From Thermococci archaeon (GTDB lineage: Archaea > Methanobacteriota_B > Thermococci > Thermococcales > Thermococcaceae), in contig QMUI01000091.1 of assembly GCA_003660485.1 (NCBI GenBank), forward strand, positions 1 to 5,040: a stretch of 5,040 bases of DNA, written 5' to 3'. Under the pieces are notes generated by a model, which did not search any database, was not told the DNA's origin, and saw only the letters and a list, made by a program, of their open reading frames with translations. A program made the position numbers and the translations under genes. Below, piece by piece: positions 1 through 5,040 of this stretch (the stretch's first letter is position 1; each line of letters opens with the position of its first letter).

Positions 1-240
1 CTCCAAGCTGCTGGAGTAGAGGTTGACGAAGCAAGAGTAAAGGCTCTCGTTGCAGCCCTTGAGGGAGTCAACATTGATGAGGTTATAGAGAAAGCCGCAA
101 TGCCAGTTGCAGTTGCAGCTGCTCCAGCTGCAGCCCCAGCTGCCGAGGCTCCTGCAGAGGAAGCTCCAGCAGAAGAGGAAGAAGAGGAAGAGGAGAAGGA
201 AGAAGAGGCGCTCGCTGGGCTTGGTGCACTCTTCGGCTGA
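1..240 (+). CDS. rpl12: Ribosomal protein P1 / L12 (large-subunit stalk), C-terminal part
   Basis: The frame is open from base 1 and ends at TGA 238-240, giving the last 79 residues. The N-terminal dimerisation segment lies outside the window; the archaeal family is usually about 105-108 residues, so some 27-29 are missing. Visible in order are the end of the helical domain ([16 protein letters not shown]), an Ala/Pro-rich flexible hinge ([18 protein letters not shown]), a strongly acidic stretch (eight Glu, Lys, three Glu), and the signature tail [11 protein letters not shown]. In the known family, dimers of this protein bind L10/P0 on the large subunit, and the hydrophobic tail recruits translation factor GTPases. 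It is usually the last gene of an L11-L1-L10-L12 operon, which fits the T-rich gap that follows. Identification is very secure from the hinge and tail. Confidence 0.96.
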   Translation, partial: LQAAGVEVDEARVKALVAALEGVNIDEVIEKAAMPVAVAAAPAAAPAAEAPAEEAPAEEEEEEEEKEEEALAGLGALFG

Positions 241-242
241 AC

Positions 243-275
243 TCCTTTTCTATCCCTTTATATTTCGTTTTCCTA
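243..275 (+). terminator. T-rich terminator region after rpl12
   Basis: Just after the rpl12 stop the plus strand is pyrimidine-rich, with repeated T runs (CCTTTTC, CCCTTTATATTTCG, CGTTTTCC). Archaeal polymerase terminates at oligo-T on the non-template strand without needing a hairpin. The gap sits between convergent genes, so termination is expected here. This rests on composition and position only. Confidence 0.4.
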
Positions 276-308
276 AATTCGATATTACAAACCTGCTTTT
301 GCTACACA

Positions 309-324
309 AGATAAAGAAAAGGAA
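309..324 (-). terminator. T-rich terminator region after the dUTPase-family gene
   Basis: Read on the minus strand, the bases directly after the TAA stop are TCCTTTTCTTTATCTT, a T-rich run of the kind archaeal polymerase uses for termination. It faces the rpl12 terminator across a short convergent gap. No strong hairpin was found. Confidence 0.35.
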
Positions 325-798
325 TTATTTTTTGGATTTCCTCTTGGATAAAACTAAATGTTGACTTCCTTGATAGCTACCTCTGTAGGGTTTACTTGAT
401 GGCTCTTCGAGTCTTATAAAAGCTATCTGCACAAACCTTTCTCCGTAGTGAAGGACTACTTCCTCCTCTGAGCTGTTGAACAATGCCAGCGTAAGGTTTC
501 CATCCCATCCCGGGTCAACCCATGCAAAGCTCCCCAAGAGACCTTCCCTTGCAAAAGTGCTTCTCAGCCTCATATCCCCCATAACATCATCTGAGAGTTT
601 TACTCTTTCTAGGGTGAGAATCAAAGCATGGCCTTTGGGAGGGATAATGACTTTTCCTTCCTTCTCTACATTTATGAACTTCCCGTTAACCATGGCCTCT
701 TTTCCAACCCTCAAATCATAGCCCGCTGGCTGGAGGGATTTCTCGTTAAACGGTTCTATCAATATTTCCTTCCTAATTTTATGATCTGGCAGTATCAT
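325..798 (-). CDS. dut: dUTPase of the dCTP deaminase/dUTPase family (often annotated dCTP deaminase)
   Basis: This 157-residue protein belongs to the trimeric dCTP deaminase/dUTPase superfamily, which makes dUMP or dUTP and keeps uracil out of DNA. Visible motifs are SLQPAGYDLRVG (21-32), RSTFAREGL (79-87), WVDPGWDG (93-100), LFN (106-108), GERFVQ (119-124) and the C-terminal lid-like YRGSYQGS (138-145). Asp95 matches the catalytic Asp of dUTPases. From remembered E. coli Dcd, Ser80 and Arg84 match Ser111 and Arg115, but the deaminase glutamate (Glu138) is replaced by Ala105. dUTPases have a small residue there, so I favour dUTP diphosphatase activity; dcd would be the alternative symbol. 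The ATG start follows GGTGAT on the minus strand (plus 802-807) by three bases, which fixes it. The basic tail SKRKSKK is not part of the core fold. The gene is monocistronic here and divergent from a tRNA-Arg. The family is certain; the exact activity is inferred. Confidence 0.9.
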   Translation of the reverse strand: MILPDHKIRKEILIEPFNEKSLQPAGYDLRVGKEAMVNGKFINVEKEGKVIIPPKGHALILTLERVKLSDDVMGDMRLRSTFAREGLLGSFAWVDPGWDGNLTLALFNSSEEEVVLHYGERFVQIAFIRLEEPSSKPYRGSYQGSQHLVLSKRKSKK

Positions 799-810
799 TT
801 TATCACCGCA

Positions 811-823
811 ACTTTTATTTATG
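811..823 (+). promoter_or_regulatory. TATA box of tRNA-Arg(UCG)
   Basis: ACTTTTATTTATG has its centre near 818. That is about 25 bases before the expected transcription start close to the tRNA 5' end at 846. It lies inside the short leader and start region of the divergent dUTPase-family transcript. The TATA match is weaker than that of the Thr tRNA promoter. Confidence 0.5.
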
Positions 824-830
824 CACCTTG

Positions 831-842
831 TTATAACTTTTT
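831..842 (-). promoter_or_regulatory. Promoter (BRE/TATA) of the dUTPase-family gene
   Basis: The minus strand reads AAAAAGTTATAA here, an A-rich BRE followed by a TATA box as in strong Thermococcales promoters. About 25 bases downstream places the start of transcription near 809. The leader would then be about 10 bases and hold just the GGTGAT ribosome binding site before the ATG at 798. Confidence 0.6.
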
Positions 843-845
843 TGA

Positions 846-921
<76 letters not shown>

Positions 922-1293
922 AATAAGGTTTCTAGTTGTTCCTTAGGGGAAGAGGGTTGCAAGTATTTCTTAAATTTGATAATGCAGAAAATCTAATCAT
1001 AAAACCTTCGTTTCACGGGTTCCTAAAATTGTCTGGGTTCTAACATGGTCTGATGAGCTTTCATGGCATCTAAATTAAAATCTCCTCCTGCTGGGAGGTT
1101 TATTAACCTTGAGCATTGCGAGCTGTGGGGTATTTTGTCCCGATAGAACTCCGAGAAACCTCCCGAGTGGGTTCATAAAAACTTTTAGTCAAGCAAAAAT
1201 GCATGCTGAAGCTGGAACTTAAAGGGACTATCCTTTGTAGGTTTTTGCTGAATTTGGATTCTAAAGAAGAATGCCTTGCTATTGAAAGAGAAA
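922..1293. other. 372-base stretch without a convincing gene
   Basis: No open frame here has a ribosome binding site and a recognisable protein. The first part (922-1080) is AT-rich, with nothing I can identify. About 1083-1172 is clearly richer in G+C and holds inverted repeats, described separately. Positions 1203-1293 hold a short open frame that enters the CAU tRNA on its antisense strand. A small hairpin AAAGG-GACTAT-CCTTT lies at 1221-1236. Immediately 3' of the minus-strand tRNA pair the minus strand reads TTTCTCTTTC (1284-1293), a plausible terminator. Confidence 0.6.
1093..1164. repeat. Perfect 9-bp inverted repeat bounding a GC-rich element
   Basis: GGGAGGTTT (1093-1101) and AAACCTCCC (1156-1164) are exact reverse complements separated by 54 bases. 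Smaller pairings lie inside and beside them: AGGTT-TATT-AACCT (1096-1109), a GGGG...TCCC hairpin around TATTTTG (1137-1151), and CCTCC-TGCTG-GGAGG (1084-1098), which competes with the long pairing. The segment is visibly GC-richer than its flanks. In AT-rich hyperthermophile spacers this often marks a structured RNA or a repeated element. Which of these it is cannot be decided here. Confidence 0.5.
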
Positions 1294-1371
1294 TGGTGGG
1301 CCCGGGGGGCTTTGAACCCCCGACCACGCGGTTATGAGCCGCGCGCTCTGACCAGGCTGAGCTACGGGCCC
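1294..1371 (-). tRNA. tRNA with CAU anticodon (elongator Met or Ile2)
   Basis: This is a 78-nt cloverleaf on the minus strand. Acceptor arms GGGCCCG/CGGGCCC pair fully, with discriminator A and an encoded CCA. The D stem is GCTC/GAGC, the anticodon stem CGCGG/CCGCG with loop CTCATAA, and the T stem GGGGG/CCCCC around TTCAAAG. The anticodon CAT lies at plus 1334-1336. It is not the initiator, whose archaeal acceptor has a different sequence. The GGGCCCG acceptor resembles what I remember of archaeal isoleucine tRNAs, so this may be tRNA-Ile2, in which C34 is converted to agmatidine to read AUA. Automatic tools would probably call it Met. It begins 9 bases after the end of tRNA-Asn and is probably co-transcribed with it. 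Confidence 0.9.
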
Positions 1372-1380
1372 ACAAAGGAC

Positions 1381-1456
1381 TGGCGCCGCCGGCCCGACTT
1401 GAACGGGCGACCACCGGATTAACAGTCCGGCGCTCTACCGACTAAGCTACGGCGGC
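1381..1456 (-). tRNA. tRNA-Asn (anticodon GUU)
   Basis: This is a 76-nt minus-strand cloverleaf. Acceptor arms GCCGCCG/CGGCGGC pair, with discriminator G and an encoded CCA (plus TGG 1381-1383). The D stem is GCTT/GAGC, the anticodon stem CCGGA/TCCGG with loop CTGTTAA, and the T stem GCCCG/CGGGC around TTCAAGT. The anticodon GTT reads AAC and AAU. There is no intron. It is the first gene of a two-tRNA minus-strand unit. Confidence 0.96.
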
Positions 1457-1484
1457 ACGAACCCAATCATAGGGAGTATAAGGG

Positions 1485-1496
1485 AATTTATAAAGC
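1485..1496 (-). promoter_or_regulatory. TATA box of the tRNA-Asn / tRNA-CAU unit
   Basis: The minus strand reads GCTTTATAAATT here. The core is about 30-35 bases upstream of the tRNA-Asn 5' end at 1456, as expected for an archaeal TATA box with a short 5' leader removed by RNase P. Confidence 0.55.
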
Positions 1497-1512
1497 TTAC
1501 GGTGGGTTCTGG

Positions 1513-1528
1513 GCGAAAAGTTTATATA
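1513..1528 (+). promoter_or_regulatory. BRE/TATA promoter of the tRNA-Thr / tRNA-Pro unit
   Basis: GCGAAAAGTTTATATA is a near-ideal Thermococcales BRE plus TATA box. Its centre, near 1525, lies about 30 bases before the mature tRNA-Thr 5' end at 1555. It sits back to back with the tRNA-Asn promoter in the same 98-base spacer. Confidence 0.75.
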
Positions 1529-1554
1529 CTAACTTAAGCCTTTCTTCATTCGGT

Positions 1555-1631
1555 GCCCCGGTAGCCTAGCCTGGTGGGGCGGCGGACTTGTAATCCGCAG
1601 GTCGCGGGTTCAAATCCCGCCCGGGGCTCCA
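1555..1631 (+). tRNA. tRNA-Thr (anticodon UGU)
   Basis: This is a 77-nt cloverleaf. Acceptor arms GCCCCGG (1555-1561) and CCGGGGC (1621-1627) pair, with discriminator T1628, usual for archaeal threonine tRNAs, and an encoded CCA. The D stem is GCCT/GGGC, the anticodon stem GCGGA/TCCGC with loop CTTGTAA, and the T stem GCGGG/CCCGC around TTCAAAT. The anticodon TGT (1589-1591) reads ACA. There is no intron. tRNA-Pro follows 7 bases later. Confidence 0.96.
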
Positions 1632-1638
1632 TTGCAAT

Positions 1639-1716
1639 GGGGCCGTGGGGTAGCTTGGTCTATCCTGCGGGCTTTGGGAGCCCGTGACCCGAGTTCAAAT
1701 CTCGGCGGCCCCACCA
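1639..1716 (+). tRNA. tRNA-Pro (anticodon UGG)
   Basis: This is a 78-nt cloverleaf. Acceptor arms GGGGCCG (1639-1645) and CGGCCCC (1706-1712) pair, with discriminator A1713 and an encoded CCA. The D stem is GGGT/ATCC, the anticodon stem CGGGC/GCCCG with loop TTTGGGA, and the T stem CCGAG/CTCGG around TTCAAAT. The anticodon TGG reads CCA. Two bases (TG) separate the D and anticodon stems and the variable loop is TGAC, one base shorter than the usual five. I recall the same spacing from other archaeal proline tRNAs. It is second in a unit with tRNA-Thr. Confidence 0.95.
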
Positions 1717-1815
1717 TACTAATGATCATATAAGTACACCAATGGAGTGTTAAGGCTTTCGGAAGAGTTCTTAAATTTTACGCAAACAATATAAACCCTC
1801 TTTCAGACTAAACTC

Positions 1816-1832
1816 ACGAAAAGCTTATATAC
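1816..1832 (+). promoter_or_regulatory. BRE/TATA promoter of the rpoH-rpoB operon
   Basis: ACGAAAAGCTTATATAC (1816-1832) matches the Thermococcales BRE plus TATA pattern, with the TATA core at 1825-1832. Transcription would start at about 1852-1855, giving a leader of about 45 bases before the rpoH GTG at 1899. The rest of 1717-1815 contains no gene. A weaker TATA-like AATATAAACC lies near 1788-1797. Confidence 0.7.
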
Positions 1833-1898
1833 TCCAATTGAAAGCTGGAGGTAGTGAGAGGGTGTACCTTCTAAAAATTTTAAAGGGGGCAATTCTCT

Positions 1899-2147
1899 GT
1901 GACGGCGAAAAAAACCTTTACAATATTTGATCACGAATTAGTTCCCGAACACAGAATCCTCAGTGAAGAGGAAAAGGAGGAACTGCTTAAGAGGTACAGG
2001 GTTAAACTTTCTCAGTTACCGCAAATCAAAGCAAGCGATCCAGCAGTTCAGGCTCTTGGAGCCAAGCCTGGTGATGTTATAGAAATAAAGAGGAAAAGCC
2101 CTACTGCGGGGGTTTATTACTATTATAGGATTGTTGTGGAAGACTGA
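1899..2147 (+). CDS. rpoH: DNA-directed RNA polymerase subunit Rpo5 (RpoH)
   Basis: This complete 82-residue protein is the archaeal counterpart of the C-terminal domain of eukaryotic RPB5, the usual length for the family. Recognisable blocks are the N-terminal [21 protein letters not shown], the central [24 protein letters not shown], and the C-terminal [18 protein letters not shown]. In the enzyme it forms part of the lower jaw that contacts downstream DNA. The start is GTG at 1899. The only in-frame codons back to the TAA at 1881-1883 are non-start codons, so this start is forced. A GGGGG run (1885-1889) nine bases upstream is a modest ribosome binding site. It is the first gene of the RNA polymerase operon, with rpoB 18 bases downstream, the standard archaeal order. 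Confidence 0.97.
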   Translation: MTAKKTFTIFDHELVPEHRILSEEEKEELLKRYRVKLSQLPQIKASDPAVQALGAKPGDVIEIKRKSPTAGVYYYYRIVVED

Positions 2148-2165
2148 AGTTTTTGAGGTGAGAAA

Positions 2166-5040
2166 ATGAGAGGTCCTACTGTTGTTGAGGTTACTCCGGA
2201 TGATCTTTGGGAAGTTATGAAAAGCTACTGGGACGAAAAAGGACTTGTAAGGCAACATCTCGATTCTTACAACGCTTTCATTGATCACGGAATGCAGGAA
2301 GTAGTTAACGAATTCGGTGGAGTCAAGCCAGACATTCCAGACTTTGAAGTCAAATTCGGAAGAATAAGGCTGGGTGAACCGGAGTTTCAAGAAGCTCACG
2401 GGCAGAGAAAGCCACTCTATCCAATGGATGCAAGGATTAGAAACCTCACATACTCAGCGCCGATCTTCTTGGAGATGATACCGGTTATCAAAGGTATTGA
2501 ACAAGAGTCCGTTGAGGTCAGAATTGGAGAACTGCCTGTAATGCTCAAGTCAAAGGTATGCAGACTTTACGGCCTAAGCGAAGAAGAATTGATTTCTCAT
2601 GGAGAGGATCCCAAAGACCCGGGAGGATATTTTATCATCAACGGTTCTGAAAGAGTTATCGTGTCTATCGAGGATTTAGCACCAAACAGGACACTCGTAG
2701 AGGTTGACGAAAGACAGAACAGGTACATAGCAAAGTGTTTCTCCTACAGGCATGGCTATAGAGCTTTGATAACAGTGGAAAGAAGGAAAGACGGCTTGCT
2801 TTACGTTTCTATTCCAAATGTGCCGGGTGTTATAAAGTTCGTTTATGTCATGAGGGCCCTTGGGCTTGAGAGTGATAAAGAAATCGTCGATGCTGTGAGC
2901 AACAACCCTGAGATTCAGCAGGTTCTCTTTGACAATTTGGAGGACGCTAGCGAGATACAAACTCAAGAGGAAGCTTTAGACTATATAGGAAAGAAGGCCA
3001 TGCCAGGACAGCCAAAGGAGTACAGGCTGAGGAGAGCCCAATCTATAATTGACAACAACCTTCTCCCGCACATGGGTGTTTCTCCAGAAGACAGAATAAG
3101 AAAGGCCTATTACCTTGGAATGATGGCCCTTAAGGTTATTGAACTCTCTCTTGGGCTTAGAGGAGAGGATGATAAAGATCACTATGCAAACAAGAGGCTC
3201 AAGCTTGCTGGTGACCTCTTGAGAGATCTCTTTAGAGTTGCATTTGGCCAGCTTGTTAAGGACATGCAGTATCAACTTACCAAAACCTACCAGAGAAAGG
3301 GCGAGAAATACACTTTCCAGGACATCCAGAGGTTTGTGAGAAATTCTGTGAGGCCGGATGTTCTAACGGAGAGAATTGAGCACGCTCTTGCAACCGGCGC
3401 ATGGCCCGGGGGAAGAACCGGTGTAAGCCAACTCCTCGATAGGACTAACTTTATGTCCACTCTTTCTCACTTGAGAAGAGTTACTTCTCCATTGAGCAGA
3501 GAACAGCCTCACTTCGAGGCAAGAGACCTTCACGGTACTCACTGGGGAAGAATATGTCCAACAGAAACTCCAGAAGGTCCCAACTGTGGTCTGGTCAAGA
3601 ATCTTGCACTGATGTCTCAAATAACAACTGCGATCCCGGAGGAAGAAGTTTTGGAATATCTTGAAAGCCTTGGTATAGTGCACATTGAGGAGAAGAGGCC
3701 AGAACCAGATGACTGGAGAATCTATCTTAATGGAGTCCTCATTGGAACCTACAAAGACGGTATTGGTTTGGTAAACAAGATAAAAGACGACAGAAGAGCA
3801 GGAAGAATCAGCGATGTGATAAACGTTGCTTATTATAAAGACGTCAGGGAGGTTTACATCAACAGCGATGATGGTAGAGTTAGAAGACCTCTCATAATTG
3901 TTGAAAACGGCATTCCAAAGCTTACAAGAGAACACGTTGAGGCCATAAAGAAGGGAACTCTTAAGTGGAGTGATCTTGTGAGGATGGGAGTGATTGAGTA
4001 CCTTGATGCCGAGGAAGAGGAAAACGCCTATGTGGCGACCTGGCCCTGGGAAGTTACAGAAGAACACACTCACTTGGAGATAATGCCCGCCGCAATACTT
4101 GGTCTGCCAGCTTCTCTCGTTCCCTATCCGGAGCATAACGCCGCTCCAAGAAACACCTATGGAGCCGGTATGGCAAAGCAGAGCCTTGGTTTGGGCTGGG
4201 CCAACTTTAGAATAAGGGTAGATACAAGAGGCCATTTAATGCACTATCCACAGATTCCACTCGTTAATTCAAGGATTATGGAGGCGGTAGGTTTCGAGCA
4301 GAGACCAGCGGGTCAAAACTTTGTAGTTGCAGTTCTCAGCTACGGTGGATACAACATGGAAGATGCTGTTATCATGAACAAGGCCTCCATCGAGAGAGGA
4401 CTTGCAAGATCGACGTTCTTTAGAACTTACGAGGCTGAAGAAAAGAAATACATGGGTGGACAGACAGATAAGTTTGAAATTCCTGATCCGACTGTTAGGG
4501 GCTTCCTTGGTGAGAAATACTACAGAAACCTTGATGAAGACGGCATAATCTTCCCAGAATCGAAAGTGGAAGGAAAAGACGTTTTAGTTGCAAGAACTTC
4601 TCCACCAAGGTTCCTTGAAGAGCAGGCAGGATTAGGTGCCGGTATCCTTCAAGGAAGGAGAGAAACGAGCATAACTATGAGGCCCGGTGAGAAGGGAATA
4701 GTGGACAAGGTAATATTAACTGAAACCGGGGACGGTACAAAGCTTGTTAAAGTGACGGTTAGAGATCTCAGAATTCCAGAATTTGGTGACAAATTTGCTT
4801 CAAGGCATGGACAGAAGGGTGTTATAGGTCTAATCGTTCCACAAGAGGACATGCCGTGGACGGAGAGCGGAATAGTTCCAGACTTAATCGTTAACCCACA
4901 TGGTATCCCAAGCCGTATGACTGTCGGACAGCTCATCGAAGCAATAGGCGGAAAAGTCGCCTCACTTAAGGGGAGGAGAATAGACGGAACTGCCTTCATT
5001 GGAGAGCCAGAAGAAAAGCTTAGAAAAGAGCTTGAGGAGC
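2166..5040 (+). CDS. rpoB: DNA-directed RNA polymerase subunit B (Rpo2/RpoB), N-terminal 958 codons
   Basis: The frame runs from ATG 2166 with no stop to the window end. It gives 958 full codons of a protein that is about 1,120 residues in Thermococcales, so the C-terminal clamp and zinc region is missing. The start is fixed by GAGGTGAG at 2155-2162. Landmarks are [14 protein letters not shown] (152-165), the fork region [12 protein letters not shown] (427-438), [10 protein letters not shown] (467-476), LDAEEEEN (613-620), and SYGGYNMED (725-733). Glu732-Asp733 in the last motif correspond to the RPB2 pair near the second active-site metal. [10 protein letters not shown] (876-885) has lysines 876 and 884 matching those that contact the RNA end. 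It is the second-largest polymerase subunit and builds half of the catalytic cleft. The gene is continuous, unlike the split B''/B' genes of many methanogens and halophiles, and no intein is inserted in the visible part. Confidence 0.98.
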   Translation, partial: MRGPTVVEVTPDDLWEVMKSYWDEKGLVRQHLDSYNAFIDHGMQEVVNEFGGVKPDIPDFEVKFGRIRLGEPEFQEAHGQRKPLYPMDARIRNLTYSAPIFLEMIPVIKGIEQESVEVRIGELPVMLKSKVCRLYGLSEEELISHGEDPKDPGGYFIINGSERVIVSIEDLAPNRTLVEVDERQNRYIAKCFSYRHGYRALITVERRKDGLLYVSIPNVPGVIKFVYVMRALGLESDKEIVDAVSNNPEIQQVLFDNLEDASEIQTQEEALDYIGKKAMPGQPKEYRLRRAQSIIDNNLLPHMGVSPEDRIRKAYYLGMMALKVIELSLGLRGEDDKDHYANKRLKLAGDLLRDLFRVAFGQLVKDMQYQLTKTYQRKGEKYTFQDIQRFVRNSVRPDVLTERIEHALATGAWPGGRTGVSQLLDRTNFMSTLSHLRRVTSPLSREQPHFEARDLHGTHWGRICPTETPEGPNCGLVKNLALMSQITTAIPEEEVLEYLESLGIVHIEEKRPEPDDWRIYLNGVLIGTYKDGIGLVNKIKDDRRAGRISDVINVAYYKDVREVYINSDDGRVRRPLIIVENGIPKLTREHVEAIKKGTLKWSDLVRMGVIEYLDAEEEENAYVATWPWEVTEEHTHLEIMPAAILGLPASLVPYPEHNAAPRNTYGAGMAKQSLGLGWANFRIRVDTRGHLMHYPQIPLVNSRIMEAVGFEQRPAGQNFVVAVLSYGGYNMEDAVIMNKASIERGLARSTFFRTYEAEEKKYMGGQTDKFEIPDPTVRGFLGEKYYRNLDEDGIIFPESKVEGKDVLVARTSPPRFLEEQAGLGAGILQGRRETSITMRPGEKGIVDKVILTETGDGTKLVKVTVRDLRIPEFGDKFASRHGQKGVIGLIVPQEDMPWTESGIVPDLIVNPHGIPSRMTVGQLIEAIGGKVASLKGRRIDGTAFIGEPEEKLRKELEE

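Noticed and set aside
107..364. An 85-codon plus-strand open frame rich in Gln, Leu, Lys and Arg
   Set aside because: It is the +1 frame of the repetitive Ala/Glu hinge of rpl12. It continues through the terminator gap with no start signal.
1050..1075. A possible C/D box guide RNA, from CTGATGA at 1050-1056
   Set aside because: No CTGA D or D' box follows at the right spacing on the same strand. Only a degenerate CTAA is present.
922..1293. An integrated element using a tRNA attachment site
   Set aside because: No integrase fragment and no duplicated tRNA 3' end was found in the spacer.
1103..1414. A 103-codon minus-strand open frame
   Set aside because: Its start lies inside tRNA-Asn and it reads straight through the CAU tRNA (a peptide typical of translated tRNA). 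It has no ribosome binding site.
3363..4235. A 290-codon minus-strand open frame
   Set aside because: It lies wholly antisense to rpoB, has no recognisable protein features, and is a by-product of rpoB codon use.
2166..5040. A split rpoB (B''/B') or an intein in rpoB
   Set aside because: The frame is continuous across the usual split region and past LDAEEEEN. No intein motifs interrupt the conserved blocks seen.

Overview
The window comes from a hyperthermophilic euryarchaeon of the order Thermococcales, most likely Thermococcus, Pyrococcus or Palaeococcus. Three things point there: the ribosomal protein P1/L12 tail, the Rpo5 (RpoH) and unsplit RpoB sequences, and promoters of the form GAAAAGTTTATATA with GGTGAT/GAGGTG ribosome binding sites. 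No bacterial genes, CRISPR array or insertion sequence is visible.

Layout. Positions 1-240 hold the C-terminal 79 codons of the ribosomal stalk protein L12 (archaeal P1). A convergent, T-rich gap separates it from a minus-strand gene of the dCTP deaminase/dUTPase family (325-798). That gene is divergent from a tRNA-Arg(UCG) at 846-921. Positions 922-1293 contain no convincing protein gene. They do contain a compact GC-rich element (about 1083-1172) with a perfect 9-bp inverted repeat and hairpins, and a short open frame that runs into the next tRNA. Next come two divergent tRNA pairs driven from one 98-bp spacer: Asn(GUU) then a CAU-anticodon tRNA on the minus strand, and Thr(UGU) then Pro(UGG) on the plus strand. 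All five tRNAs lack introns and encode their CCA ends.

Positions 1717-1898 form the promoter and leader of the RNA polymerase operon. It starts with rpoH (GTG start, 1899-2147), followed 18 bases later by rpoB (from 2166). rpoB runs off the window after 958 complete codons.

The genes are housekeeping: translation (L12, five tRNAs), transcription (Rpo5, Rpo2) and dUTP control. I see no clear new multi-gene system. The points most worth checking are the missing deaminase glutamate in the dUTPase-family protein, the GC-rich inverted-repeat element at 1083-1187, and the overlapping divergent promoters at 799-845.
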